A DNA stretch of 64,000 bases from Duganella sp. 1224 (GCF_013408245.1 NZ_JACBYS010000008.1:62001-126000), one strand, 5' to 3'; positions 29,528 to 39,102 are shown, counted from the first letter of the stretch. Numbers and translations are program-made. The notes: generated by a model not told the origin, from the letters alone.

Positions 29528-30751
29528 TCACACCACCGCGCCCAGCTTGAAGATCGGCAGGTACATGGCGATCACCAGGCCGCCGATCAGCACGCCGAGT
29601 ATGACCATGATGGCCGGCTCCATCAGCGCCGACAGCGAGGCCACGGCCTCGTCCACCTCGTCCTCGTAGAAGTCGGCCACCTTGCCCAGCATGGCGTCCA
29701 GCGCGCCGGACTCCTCGCCGATGGCCACCATCTGCGTCACCATGTTGGGAAACACCTCGGCGTTCTGCATGGCCACCGTCAGGCTGGTGCCGGTGCTGAC
29801 CTCGGTCTGGATGCGGCGCGTGGCGTCCAGGTAGACGGCGTTGCCGGCCGCGCCGCCCACCGAGTCGAGCGACTCCACCAGCGGCACGCCGGCCGCGAAC
29901 ATGGTCGACAGCGTGCGCGTCCAGCGGGCGATGGTGGCCTTGCGGATCACCTCGCCGAACACCGGCAGGCGCAGCAGCAGCTTGTCCATGAAGCGCTGCA
30001 TTTCCAGCGAGCGCTGCCAGGCGCGGAAGAAGAAGTAAATCGCCGCGAACAGGCCGCCAAAGATGACGTACCACCAGTTGACGAAGAAGGCCGACATCGC
30101 CATCACCAGCAGCGTCGGCGCAGGCAGGTTGGCGCCGAAGCTGGCAAACACCTCCTTGAAGGCCGGCACCACCCAGATCATGATCACCGCCGTGACCAGG
30201 AAGGCCACCGCCAGGATCGACAGCGGATAGGTCAGCGCCGACTTGATCTTGCCCTTCATGGCCTGGGTCTTTTCCTTGTAGATTGCCAGCCGCGTCAGCA
30301 GGTCCTCCAGGATGCCGGCCTGTTCGCCGGCGCCCACCAGGTTGCAGAACAGTGGGTCGAAATACAGCGGGAACTTGCGGAACGCCTGGTTGAGGCTGGT
30401 GCCGGTCTCGATGTCGGCGCGCAGTTCCATCACCAGCTTGGACATCGACGGATTGGCGTGGCCCTTGCCGACGATATCGAACGACTGCAGCAGCGGCACG
30501 CCGGCTTTCATCATGGTGGCCAGCTGGCGCGTGAACAGCGTGATGTCCTTGTCGGTGATCTTCTTGCCGGAGCGGTAGGCCTTCTTTTTGACCTTGGTGA
30601 CCATGATGCCCTGGCGCCGCAGCGTGACGTTGACCACCGCCTCGCCGCCGGCGCGCAGCTCGCCGCGCACGGTCTTGCCGGTCTTGTCCTTGCCTTCCCA
30701 GGCGAACACCGATTCCTTCACCTGATTGCCCGCGCCGCGCGATAGTGCCAT
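29528..30751 (-). CDS. pilC: Type IV pilus inner-membrane platform protein PilC
   Basis: PilC is the GspF-family platform on which PilB drives pilus assembly. The 407 aa protein has two GspF domains, each with FTRQLATMMKAGVPLLQSF or WTRTLSTMFAAGVPLVESL and membrane helices at about 175-200, 225-245 and 375-400. It begins with FAWEGKDKTGKTVRGE, usual for PilC. It lies 12 bases after pilB. Confidence 0.96.
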   Translation of the reverse strand: MALSRGAGNQVKESVFAWEGKDKTGKTVRGELRAGGEAVVNVTLRRQGIMVTKVKKKAYRSGKKITDKDITLFTRQLATMMKAGVPLLQSFDIVGKGHANPSMSKLVMELRADIETGTSLNQAFRKFPLYFDPLFCNLVGAGEQAGILEDLLTRLAIYKEKTQAMKGKIKSALTYPLSILAVAFLVTAVIMIWVVPAFKEVFASFGANLPAPTLLVMAMSAFFVNWWYVIFGGLFAAIYFFFRAWQRSLEMQRFMDKLLLRLPVFGEVIRKATIARWTRTLSTMFAAGVPLVESLDSVGGAAGNAVYLDATRRIQTEVSTGTSLTVAMQNAEVFPNMVTQMVAIGEESGALDAMLGKVADFYEDEVDEAVASLSALMEPAIMVILGVLIGGLVIAMYLPIFKLGAVV

Positions 30752-30763
30752 GTTCGTGTCCTG

Positions 30764-32494
30764 TTATTCGTTGGTGCAGCCCAGCACTTCTTCCAGGCTG
30801 GTCAGGCCGGCCCTGACCTTGACCAGGCCGGACTGGCGCAGCGACTTGACACCTTCCGCCTGCGCCTGGGCGGCAATTTCCATCGAGTTGCCGTGGGCCA
30901 GTATCAGTGCCTCGATCGCGGGCGTGATGGGCATGATCTGGTAGATGCCGACCCGGCCCTTGTAGCCACCGCCGTTGCAGCGCTCGCAGCCGACCGGGCC
31001 GTAGGGTTTCCAGCTGCCGTCCAGTTCCTCCGGCGCGAAGCCGGCCTTGAGCAGCAGCTCGGGCGCGATGTCGGCCGGCTGCTTGCAGCTGCACAGGCGG
31101 CGCGCCAGGCGCTGGGCGGTGATCAGGATCACCGACGAGGCGATGTTGAACGGCGCCACCCCCATGTTCAGCAGCCGGGTCAGCGTGGATGGCGCGTCGT
31201 TGGTGTGCAGCGTGGAGAACACCATGTGGCCGGTCTGGGCCGCCTTGATGGCGATGTCGGCGGTTTCGAGGTCGCGGATCTCGCCGACCATGATGATGTC
31301 CGGGTCCTGGCGCAGGAAGGACTTGAGCGCCACCGGGAAGGTCAGGCCGGCCTTGTCGTTGACGTTGACCTGGTTGACGCCCGGCAGGTTGATCTCGGCC
31401 GGGTCCTCGGCGGTGGAAATGTTGATGCCCGGCTTGTTCAGGATGTTGAGGCAGGTGTACAGCGACACCGTCTTGCCCGAGCCGGTGGGCCCGGTCACCA
31501 GCACCATGCCGTAGGGACGCTGGATGGCGTCCAGCAGCAGCTGCTTCTGGTCCGGCTCGTAGCCCAGCGAGTCGATGCCCATCTGCGCCTGGGTGGCGTC
31601 GAGGATACGCATCACGGTCTTTTCGCCGAACAGCGTGGGCAGCGTCGAGATGCGCAGGTCGATGGTCTTGGTGGGCGACACGATCAGGCGCATGCGGCCG
31701 TCCTGCGGCACGCGTTTTTCGGCGATGTCCAGCTTGGCCAGCACCTTGATGCGCGACACCAGCTTTTCCTTGATCGAGATCGGCGGCTGGGCATGCTCGA
31801 TCAGCACGCCATCGACGCGGAAGCGGATGCGGTAGAACTTTTCAAACGGCTCGAAGTGCAGGTCGGAGGCGCCCATGTTGACGGCGTCCATCAGCATCTT
31901 GTTGAGGAAGCGTACCACCGGCGCGTCCTCGACCTCGTTGGCGGCGGCGTCCGCGGCGGCCGAGGTTGTGTCCTCCTCCTCGGCGAACTGGATCTCGGCC
32001 TCCTCGCCGGCCAGTTCGGCGATGCTCTGCTCGCTGCTCTTGCTGATGCGCGCCAGCAGTTGCAGCAGCGCGTCGTGCGCCACGATCACCGGTTCCACGG
32101 TGGACTCGGTCTGGAACTTGATCTGGTCCAGCGCCTGGGTGTTGGTGGGATCGGAGATGGCCACCGACATCTTGTTGCCGCGCTTGGCCAGCGCGATCAC
32201 GCGCTGCGACTGCATCAGCTTGCTGTCGATGATCTTGGCCGGCAGGGCGTCGACGCTGAGGGCGTTGACGTCCATCAGTGGGTAGGCGAAGGTGTCGGCG
32301 CAGAACGCGGCCAGCGCCTTGGCCTCGATGACGCCGCTGGCCAGCAGCACGTCGATGAAGGCCTGCTTTTCCGCCACCGATTTTTTTTGCAAGGCTTCGG
32401 CCTGGGCGGCGGAGAGCCGTCCCGCTTGCACCAATGCCCGCGCCAGCCCCGGCATCGGGGCGCCTGGCACTGCGTTCGGTAGGACTGCGGCCAT
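30764..32494 (-). CDS. pilB: Type IV pilus assembly ATPase PilB
   Basis: PilB powers pilus extension at the cytoplasmic face. At 576 aa it has an N-terminal GspE_N domain, then the AAA part with Walker A GPTGSGKT, the Asp box and Walker B MVGEIRDLETA, the His box GHMVFSTLHTNDA, and a four-Cys zinc motif (LCSCKQP ... CERCNGGG). It is followed by pilC. No Shine-Dalgarno is evident before the ATG. Confidence 0.97.
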   Translation of the reverse strand: MAAVLPNAVPGAPMPGLARALVQAGRLSAAQAEALQKKSVAEKQAFIDVLLASGVIEAKALAAFCADTFAYPLMDVNALSVDALPAKIIDSKLMQSQRVIALAKRGNKMSVAISDPTNTQALDQIKFQTESTVEPVIVAHDALLQLLARISKSSEQSIAELAGEEAEIQFAEEEDTTSAAADAAANEVEDAPVVRFLNKMLMDAVNMGASDLHFEPFEKFYRIRFRVDGVLIEHAQPPISIKEKLVSRIKVLAKLDIAEKRVPQDGRMRLIVSPTKTIDLRISTLPTLFGEKTVMRILDATQAQMGIDSLGYEPDQKQLLLDAIQRPYGMVLVTGPTGSGKTVSLYTCLNILNKPGINISTAEDPAEINLPGVNQVNVNDKAGLTFPVALKSFLRQDPDIIMVGEIRDLETADIAIKAAQTGHMVFSTLHTNDAPSTLTRLLNMGVAPFNIASSVILITAQRLARRLCSCKQPADIAPELLLKAGFAPEELDGSWKPYGPVGCERCNGGGYKGRVGIYQIMPITPAIEALILAHGNSMEIAAQAQAEGVKSLRQSGLVKVRAGLTSLEEVLGCTNE

Positions 32495-32618
32495 AGAAGC
32501 GTCTGTCAGGGTGGAAGGGAGCGTATCCTTGGAATGATGCTCTCAGGCACTATTTTTGTAAAGCGTGCGCACCGATTTTACTCCGCTCTGTTGCGCCCGC
32601 CCACGCGTTTGCGTGGTT

Positions 32619-33908
32619 TTACAGGCCGGGCTGACCGGCCGGGCGTCGCAATTTGACGACTTTGATGGCCTGGTCGTGCACCTGCACCACTTCGATGATG
32701 CACTGCTCGACCTTGATGCTGATGGGCGCGTCTGGAATTTCTTGCAACAGTTCCAGCAGCATGCCGTTCAGGGTCTTGGGGCCGTCCAGCGGGAAGCTCA
32801 GGCCGAGGCGCTTGTTGACGTCGCGCAGTGGGGTGGCGCCGTCCAGCAGGCATTCGCCGTGGGCGTCCCAGCCGAAGCTGTCGGCCTTGGCCGCGCTCGG
32901 TGTCGAGGTGGTGAATTCGCCGATCATTTCCTCGATGATGTCGTCCAGCGTGACCAGGCCCTGTACCTCGCCGTACTCGTCGACGATGATGCCGAGGCGC
33001 TCGCGGTTCTCCTGGAAGTACTGCAGCTGGGTGAACAGGCGGGTGTCCTGCGGGATGAAGTAGGGCGTGGTCAGCAGCTCGCGGAAGTGGGCGGTGGTCA
33101 GCTCCTCTTCCTGGTTCAGCAGCGCCACCGCCTTGCGCACGTGCAGGATGCCGACGATGCGGTTGATCTCGCCCTCGTAGACCGGCAGCTTGTTGTGGTA
33201 GCAGGTGGTCAGCTCGCGCTTGATTTCCTCGACCGGCAGTTCCAGGTTGAGCGCTTCGATCTGCGCGCGCGGCGTCATGATGTCCTCGACCGAGATGGTT
33301 TCCAGGTCGAACAGGTTGAGCAGGATGCTCTTGTGCTTTTGCGGGATGAAGTTGCCGCCCTCCAGCACGATCGAGCGCAGCTCCTCGGGCGACAGGCGCG
33401 GGTCGTGCGCGTGCGAGCCGGCCTTGATGCCGAACACCTTCAGCAGCACCGACACGAACAGGTTGACGAACCAGATCATCGGCTTGGCGAGCGACATCAG
33501 CGGCTTCAGCACCATGCTGGTCGGCAGCGCGATTTTTTCCGGGAAGGTGGCGCCGATGACCTTGGGCGAAATCTCGGCAAACACGATCAGCAGGAAGGCC
33601 ACCACGCCGGTGGAGATGGTGATGACGTTGTCGTCGTGGCCGAAAGTCTGGATGGCGATCGACGTCACCAGCGCGGTGGCGGCGGCGTTGAACAGCGTGT
33701 TGGCGATCAGCACCAGCGACAGCAGCTTGTCGGTGCGGTCAAGCAGCCACAGCGTGGTGATGGCGCGGCGGCTGCCGCGTTTGGCTTCATGGCGCAGGCG
33801 GTATTTGTTGGCCGCCATCAGGGCGGTTTCCGCCATCGCGAAGAAGGCCGAGCAGAGTATCAGGAAACAGAGTGCCAGGAATTGCACCCAAAGGGGAACG
33901 GTATCCAA
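32619..33908 (-). CDS. CNNM/CorC-type membrane protein (hemolysin family)
   Basis: The 429 aa protein has an N-terminal DUF21 (CNNM) domain with four helices (about residues 1-190; opening CFLILCSAFFAMAETAL), two CBS domains (MTPRAQIEALNLEL and QYFQENRERLGIIVDEYGEVQGLVTLDDIIEE) and a C-terminal CorC_HlyC domain. Such proteins are linked to Mg/Co efflux; the hemolysin name is historical. It is upstream of pilB in the same direction with a gap of 124 bases. Confidence 0.9.
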   Translation of the reverse strand: MDTVPLWVQFLALCFLILCSAFFAMAETALMAANKYRLRHEAKRGSRRAITTLWLLDRTDKLLSLVLIANTLFNAAATALVTSIAIQTFGHDDNVITISTGVVAFLLIVFAEISPKVIGATFPEKIALPTSMVLKPLMSLAKPMIWFVNLFVSVLLKVFGIKAGSHAHDPRLSPEELRSIVLEGGNFIPQKHKSILLNLFDLETISVEDIMTPRAQIEALNLELPVEEIKRELTTCYHNKLPVYEGEINRIVGILHVRKAVALLNQEEELTTAHFRELLTTPYFIPQDTRLFTQLQYFQENRERLGIIVDEYGEVQGLVTLDDIIEEMIGEFTTSTPSAAKADSFGWDAHGECLLDGATPLRDVNKRLGLSFPLDGPKTLNGMLLELLQEIPDAPISIKVEQCIIEVVQVHDQAIKVVKLRRPAGQPGL

Positions 33909-34044
33909 GGGTCACCGTAAAGAATCTTGCATGGGGAAAGTGGTCAGCCCGATGGGCTTTAACAATGGACAACAGTTTCCGATTCTACGGTAAGCAGGGG
34001 CAACGTGCAAGCCTCGTGCGCCGCTGTGCGGCTCTTTCCAAAGG

Positions 34045-34791
34045 TCAGAACAGTTCGTCCAGTTGCTCGAAGAACTGGCGTTTCGCCGGGGCGTCGTCGG
34101 GCAGCAGTTGCGCGGCGGCGGCGGCGGAGACGTCTTCGCGCAGGTTGCGGTGGGCGAAGGCGATGTCGAGCCAGCGGTCGGCTTTGCCGCCGCGGCCGAG
34201 GTCAATGAAGTAGAGCTGGTCGTTGTCGGTAACGAAGACGTTGCTGTCGTTGAGGTCGCCGTGCGAGAACACCAGCTCTTCTTGCGGCAGCGTGGCGTGC
34301 AGGCGCGCCAGCAGGTCTTGCGGCGTGTCCAGGCCGGGCCAGGCGCTGAAGTCGTAGTCGTGGTCGATCAGGCCCTGGCTGACGAGGAATTCGAGTTCGC
34401 GCAGGCGTACTTCGGCGCTGGAGTCGAACGGGCAGCCGCTGATGTCGATGGCCTGCATCTGCCGCAGCGCTTCGCGGAACAGGGCCAGCGCGCGCCCCTC
34501 GTCGTCCAGGTGGTCGGCCAGCGGCACGCCCGGCACGGCGCGCGTGATCATGTATTCCTGATGCTGGTCCTGCGCGGTCATCACCACCTCCGGCACCTGC
34601 ACTTTGCCGGCCAGCCATTGCAGCACCGCCGCCTCGCGCAGGACGCTGTACGTGGTGCCGGCGTAGATCAGCGGTGACGTCTTCAGAAAATAAAGTTCGT
34701 TCCCGCGCCGGAAGCTGTGCACCTGGCAAGGTGATTCGCCGATTTCATCGCGGTGCAGAACGGCGTCGCCAATGAAGTGTTGGATGCGCAT
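34045..34791 (-). CDS. APH(3')-like aminoglycoside phosphotransferase
   Basis: The 248 aa protein fits the APH(3') family along its length. K37 in YFLKTS is the ATP-binding lysine; YAGTTYSVLREAAVLQWLAGK follows as in APH(3') enzymes; the catalytic loop is HGDLNDSNVF with Asp179; the Mg-binding FIDLGRGGKADRWLDIAF has Asp197; and the protein ends in LDELF, the aromatic C-terminus that helps bind the antibiotic. I infer kanamycin/neomycin-type activity, but housekeeping kinases of similar build exist. It is the last gene of a three-gene minus-strand run with a VOC protein and a TPR methyltransferase. No mobile element is seen around it. Confidence 0.8.
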   Translation of the reverse strand: MRIQHFIGDAVLHRDEIGESPCQVHSFRRGNELYFLKTSPLIYAGTTYSVLREAAVLQWLAGKVQVPEVVMTAQDQHQEYMITRAVPGVPLADHLDDEGRALALFREALRQMQAIDISGCPFDSSAEVRLRELEFLVSQGLIDHDYDFSAWPGLDTPQDLLARLHATLPQEELVFSHGDLNDSNVFVTDNDQLYFIDLGRGGKADRWLDIAFAHRNLREDVSAAAAAQLLPDDAPAKRQFFEQLDELF

Positions 34792-34799
34792 GAGGTGCC

Positions 34800-35564
34800 T
34801 CAGTAGTGGAATAGCAGTGGCAGGGTGGGGCGGAAGTCCTTGGTCTGGCCGCGTGCCGCGTGGTCGAAGGTGATTTCCAGCAGGTGGGCGTCGCCTTGCG
34901 CGAACGGGATGCCGCTGGCGCGCGCCGCCGGCGACAGGGCGGCCGTCGGCACGGTGCAGCGCAGGGCGGTGATGGCGCGCAGGCCAGCCGCGTGGTCGAG
35001 CGGCTGGCGGCGGTCGCTGTCGAAGGCTTCCGGCGCCTTGCCGGCCGAGGTGCAGAACCACATCGGCTCGCACAAGGGCGCTTCGCTGGCGATGCCGATC
35101 TTCATGCCGGGCGGCAGATAGGCCGGCGCGTAATCCCAGGTGTCAAACGTGGCCGCCGGGCGGAAGCAGATGCCGAACGGCGAGGCTGCGCCATTGCCGT
35201 CTTCGCCGCCACCGCCGCCGCCACCGCCACCGCCACCGCCGCACCCGCACCCGCCGCCGTTGCCCCCGCCGCCGCCTCCATCGCCGCCGCCTCCATCGCC
35301 GCCGCCTCCATCGCCGCCGCCTCCATCGCGGCTGGCTGACAAGCGTTCGCGCAGCATGGTCGGCCGCGTGCGCGCGTTCGTGATTTCCTCCGCGTCGGCG
35401 ATCCACAGCAGCTCCAGGAAAGCGTTGGCGAAGAAGAAGCGGCGGTTGGCCGTGCCTTGTCCCGGATGCGTGTTACCGCTGCCCTCACTCAAGCCAAAAG
35501 CGCGCAGCAGTTCGGCCTCTGGACCGCCAGGCGAGACGCGGATGAAGACATGATCTATTTGCAT
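34800..35564 (-). CDS. VOC-family (glyoxalase-like) protein with a Gly-rich repeat insertion
   Basis: The 254 aa protein opens with the VOC strand MQIDHVFIRVSPGGPEA and has RRFFFANAFLELLWI, as in glyoxalase-like domains. A long run of Gly with periodic Asp, Cys or Asn (GGGGD repeats) interrupts the protein at about residues 77-120, then the domain resumes at SPFGICFRPA. The run is coded by in-frame 15-bp tandem repeats. The VOC substrate is unknown. Its first bases overlap the end of the TPR methyltransferase gene, and the APH gene follows eight bases downstream. Confidence 0.75.
   Translation of the reverse strand: MQIDHVFIRVSPGGPEAELLRAFGLSEGSGNTHPGQGTANRRFFFANAFLELLWIADAEEITNARTRPTMLRERLSASRDGGGGDGGGGDGGGGDGGGGGGNGGGCGCGGGGGGGGGGGGEDGNGAASPFGICFRPAATFDTWDYAPAYLPPGMKIGIASEAPLCEPMWFCTSAGKAPEAFDSDRRQPLDHAAGLRAITALRCTVPTAALSPAARASGIPFAQGDAHLLEITFDHAARGQTKDFRPTLPLLFHY
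35205..35335. repeat. GC-rich low-complexity tract with 15-bp tandem repeats
   Basis: This tract codes the poly-Gly insert of the VOC gene. The clearest part, 35266-35325, is four tandem copies of a 15-bp unit (TCGCCGCCGCCTCCA on the plus strand; the first copy differs by one base), followed by a partial unit. Unit length is a multiple of three, so slippage would change protein length without breaking the frame. Confidence 0.85.
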
Positions 35565-37048
35565 AACAGGAAAGCGTGTGCGGCAATCGGCGCGCCGTTT
35601 TCCTGCCGCGCGTCCAGCGACTGCATGGCCAGCACGGTGAAGCCCATTTGCGCGGCCAGGCGGCGCAGATAGTCTTCGGTATGTGCGTAGCGATTCGACG
35701 GGCGTAGTACATAGTCGGCGCCGTCTCCCGCCTCCACCGAAAAGCAGAAGCGCCCACCCGGACGCAGCGCCGCATACACCGCGCGAAACACCGGCCCCAG
35801 GTCGCCGATGTAGACGAACACATCGGCCGCCACCGCCAGGTCCCAACTGGCATCGCGGCCGTCCAGATAGGTGGTGAGGTCGGCGCAGGTCAGCGAATCG
35901 TAGAGACGGCGCTCGGCCGCCTTGTCCAGCATCTGCTGCGACAAATCGACGCCATCCAGCCGGCGCGAATACGCGCGCAGGTAGGGCGCGCACAAGCCGG
36001 TGCCGCAGCCCAGGTCCACGGTGGACAGTTCCGAGGCCGGGGCAACATGGCGCAGCAGCGCGTCCAGCACCGCCGGCGTCTGATAGCCCAGCACCTCGGT
36101 CAGATGCTGATCGAAGTGATTGGCATACTGGTCGAACAGCGAACGTACATAATCGTTCGGCAGCGCGGCTGGCGTTTCGCCCGCGCCCACCGACGCCAGC
36201 GCGAAAGCGATGGTCTCGGGATTATCGCCATGCGCCAACGCGGCGCGGTAAGCGGCGATGGCCTCGTCGCGGCGATCCAGCGAACGCAAGGCGTTGCCGC
36301 GCTGGTAGTGCGCCAGCGCGTAGTCCGGCTGGTGGCGGATGGCCTGATCAAAACTGTCCAGCGCCGCCGCGAACTCGCCCAGCCGGTGCAGCGACGCGCC
36401 CTGCGCACTGTACGCCTCCGCCCAGTCGGGGCGCAGATGGATGGCACGGTCGAAACTCTCCACCGCCTCCGGCAGATAACGCAGGCAGTGCAAGGCGTTA
36501 CCGCGCGCCAGCCAGGCATCGGCGTAGCGGTCCTTGATGTGCAAGGCGTCTTCTGCCGTGCCCAGCGCTTCCAGATAGCGGCCCTGGTCCTGCAGCACGA
36601 TGGCGCGGTTGCAGTGCGCTTCCGCATAGGCCGGCTGGATCTGCAGGGCGCGCTGGTAGCTATCCAGCGCCTCGTCCAGCCGGCCGAGCCGGCGCAGCGC
36701 ATTGCCGCGATTGCTCCACGCCAGCGCATACGCAGGATTGAGCGCCAGGGCGCGCTCGTGGCTGGCCAGCGCCTCCTCCGCGCGGCCCAGGTCCAGCAGC
36801 GCCACGCCAAGGTTGCAATGGGCGTTGGCTTGCGCCTCGTTGACGCCCAGCGCGCGGGAGATCAGATCGACGGCGCCAGCCGCATCGCCCTGCTGGCGCG
36901 CAATCACGCCCAGCAGATGCAGGGCGTCGAAGCGCTGTGGATCGAGTTGCAGCACTTGCCGGTACAGGGCTTGCGCCGGTTCGAGCCGGCCCTGCTGGTG
37001 CAGTTCGACGGCTTGCTGGAGGAGGGAGGCGATCAGGGATTCAGTCAT
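35555..37048 (-). CDS. TPR-repeat class I methyltransferase
   Basis: The 497 aa protein has about eight TPR units in residues 5-275 (pattern NLGVALLDLGRAEEALASHERALALNP), then a methyltransferase domain with VDLGCGTGLCAPYLRAYSRRLDGVDLS, WDLAVAADVFVYIGDL and LRPGGRFCFSVE. The linker PNDYVRSLFDQYANHFDQHL is typical of this TPR-methyltransferase group. The target is not known; TPRs suggest a protein partner. It leads a run with VOC and APH genes. Confidence 0.88.
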   Translation of the reverse strand: MTESLIASLLQQAVELHQQGRLEPAQALYRQVLQLDPQRFDALHLLGVIARQQGDAAGAVDLISRALGVNEAQANAHCNLGVALLDLGRAEEALASHERALALNPAYALAWSNRGNALRRLGRLDEALDSYQRALQIQPAYAEAHCNRAIVLQDQGRYLEALGTAEDALHIKDRYADAWLARGNALHCLRYLPEAVESFDRAIHLRPDWAEAYSAQGASLHRLGEFAAALDSFDQAIRHQPDYALAHYQRGNALRSLDRRDEAIAAYRAALAHGDNPETIAFALASVGAGETPAALPNDYVRSLFDQYANHFDQHLTEVLGYQTPAVLDALLRHVAPASELSTVDLGCGTGLCAPYLRAYSRRLDGVDLSQQMLDKAAERRLYDSLTCADLTTYLDGRDASWDLAVAADVFVYIGDLGPVFRAVYAALRPGGRFCFSVEAGDGADYVLRPSNRYAHTEDYLRRLAAQMGFTVLAMQSLDARQENGAPIAAHAFLLCK

Positions 37049-37093
37049 GGCCGCATCTTAGCCGATGCCTGAAATCTCTCCAATTGTTTCAAT

Positions 37094-37121
37094 TTGACAA
37101 TGTTGCTTGGCGTGTTAGTAT
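37094..37121 (+). promoter_or_regulatory. Probable sigma-70 promoter of the S9 peptidase
   Basis: TTGACA (37094-37099) and TAGTAT (37116-37121) with a 16-base spacer lie 29 bases before the peptidase ATG, in the divergent gap. Confidence 0.55.
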
Positions 37122-37149
37122 TTATGTAATTCAACTTCAGGTCCATATC

Positions 37150-39102
37150 ATGCGCCTGCCTTTGCTTACCTTCGCCGCGCTGTTCCCGTTGATTACTAGC
37201 GCGCAAACGATGCCGCCGCTGGTGCCTATCTCCAGCTTTGCCAGGATGGACCAGTACTACAACCCGGTGATGTCGCCGGACGGCAAGCACCTGGCCATGA
37301 CCGTGCGGGTGCCGGTAGGCGCGCGCACGGTGCCGATGGTCAGCTTCTACAGCCTGCCCGACCTGAAGCTGGAGGGCACGGTACGCATGCCGGTGTTCGA
37401 GGTGCCGGCCGACTATACCTGGGTCAGCAACGTGCGGGTGCTGGTGCAGAAGGCGATTGAAGTAGGGACGCGCGAAATTCCGCAGGCGACCGGCGAACTG
37501 CTGGCCATGGATTACGACGGCAAGAATCAAACCTATTTGTACGGCTGGAACATCGGCCAGTACGGCCGCAACCGCTACAACCCGGACGAGGGCTATGCCT
37601 ATCCGGTGTATGTCTACAAGCAGCCGAACGACCATCTGCTGATTGGCGTCCAGCAATGGGATCTGGATCAGAGCGCGCTATATGACCTGGATACCCGCAC
37701 CGGGATCCGCAAGCTGGTGGCCAATGTGAAGGCGCCCAACGTCTCGTTCGTGGTCGACAACGCCGGCAAGCCGCGCTTTGGCAGCGGCACCGACGAAGAT
37801 GGGCATGCGCGCGTGTGGCGTCTGAACGAGGTTACGACGGAATGGGAGATCTTCCCGCTGCAGAAAAATGACACGCGCTTGACGCCGTTCGGCTTCTCGC
37901 CCGATAACCGCACCTTCTATGCATGGCAGGCAGAGGCCAATGGCCCGACCCGGGTGGTCAGCGAAGACATGACGGGCAGCAATCGCAAACTGATTGCCAG
38001 CGATGATCACGGCAGTGTCGATTTGCTGGAGTCCGGCGGGCCGGATAATACCCCGCTGATGGTCTACTCGGCCGTCGGGCGGCCCAAGGTTTCCTATCTG
38101 GACCCGGCCAATCCCGATACGGCGCTGATGCAGGAACTGGCGCGCCAGTTCCCCGACCATACGGTACGGCTGGTGAACGAGTCGCTGGACCAGAGCCAGG
38201 TGCTGTTCTGGGTGGGGAGCGACCGCGATCCGGGCGCCTACTACCTGTACAACCGCAAGGCCAACAAGGCCGACATGTTGTTCGCTGCGATGGAAGACAT
38301 CGAGCCGGAGCATATGGCGGCACGCCGCCCGGTCAGCTTCAAGGCGCGCGACGGCCTGCAGATCGACGGCTATCTCACGTTGCCTGCCTTTAAAACCGCC
38401 AACAAGCCGCCGCTGATCCTGATCCCGCACGGCGGCCCCTTCGGCATCCGCGACAGCTGGTATTTCGACAGCGACGCGCAGTTCCTGGCCAATCGCGGCT
38501 ATGCCGTGTTGCAGGTGAACTTCCGCGCCTCCGGCGGCCGTGGGCGCGGCTTTGAGCGGGCGGGGGATCGCCAGTGGGGCGGCAAGATCATGGATGACCT
38601 GGTTGATGGCGTGAAGTGGACCGTCGCCCAGGGCGAGGTCGATGGCTCGAAGATGTGCGTGTACGGCGGCAGCTTCGGCGGCTATTCGGCGCTGATGCTG
38701 GCCTCGCGCGAACCGGACCTGTTCAAGTGCGCGGTCGGCTACGCCGGCGTGTACGACATCGGCCTGTTGCAGACGGAGGACGGGGTGGCCGGCAACAGCC
38801 GCCGCATCGCCTGGAACAAGCGCGTATTTGGCCTCGACAAGACAGAGTGGGAACGCTATTCGCCGAATCTGAACGCCGCCAGCATCAAGGCCGGCGTGCT
38901 GCTGATCCACGGTGGCAAGGACAAGCGCGCGCCGAAGGAACATGCGTTCCTGATGAAGGAGGCGCTGGAAAAGGCCGGGCACCCGCCGGAGTGGTTCTAC
39001 ATCGACTATGAAGGCCATGGCTTCTACGACACCGAAAACCAGGCGGAAGTTTATCGCCGCCTGGAGACCTTCTTTGCCAGGTATCTCGGCAAGCAGCGCT
39101 GA
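37150..39102 (+). CDS. Exported S9-family prolyl oligopeptidase-like peptidase
   Basis: This is an alpha/beta-hydrolase peptidase with a signal peptide (MRLPLLTFAALFPLITSAQT), about 650 aa. The N-terminal two thirds form a beta-propeller; the C-terminal catalytic domain has the triad Ser508 (GGSFGGYSAL), Asp591 (HGGKDKRAP) and His623 (YEGHGF). An open frame further upstream reaches into the opposite gene and is not coding; the chosen ATG has AGG upstream. It probably degrades proline-containing peptides in the periplasm. Confidence 0.9.
   Translation: MRLPLLTFAALFPLITSAQTMPPLVPISSFARMDQYYNPVMSPDGKHLAMTVRVPVGARTVPMVSFYSLPDLKLEGTVRMPVFEVPADYTWVSNVRVLVQKAIEVGTREIPQATGELLAMDYDGKNQTYLYGWNIGQYGRNRYNPDEGYAYPVYVYKQPNDHLLIGVQQWDLDQSALYDLDTRTGIRKLVANVKAPNVSFVVDNAGKPRFGSGTDEDGHARVWRLNEVTTEWEIFPLQKNDTRLTPFGFSPDNRTFYAWQAEANGPTRVVSEDMTGSNRKLIASDDHGSVDLLESGGPDNTPLMVYSAVGRPKVSYLDPANPDTALMQELARQFPDHTVRLVNESLDQSQVLFWVGSDRDPGAYYLYNRKANKADMLFAAMEDIEPEHMAARRPVSFKARDGLQIDGYLTLPAFKTANKPPLILIPHGGPFGIRDSWYFDSDAQFLANRGYAVLQVNFRASGGRGRGFERAGDRQWGGKIMDDLVDGVKWTVAQGEVDGSKMCVYGGSFGGYSALMLASREPDLFKCAVGYAGVYDIGLLQTEDGVAGNSRRIAWNKRVFGLDKTEWERYSPNLNAASIKAGVLLIHGGKDKRAPKEHAFLMKEALEKAGHPPEWFYIDYEGHGFYDTENQAEVYRRLETFFARYLGKQR

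Noticed and set aside
33950-33965. AGCCC/GGGCT hairpin near the CorC and APH genes
   Set aside because: Arms are only five bases and the T tail is weak, so not called as a terminator.
35266-35325. Short tandem repeats considered as a CRISPR-like array
   Set aside because: Units are contiguous with no spacers and lie in a coding frame; they are a protein repeat.
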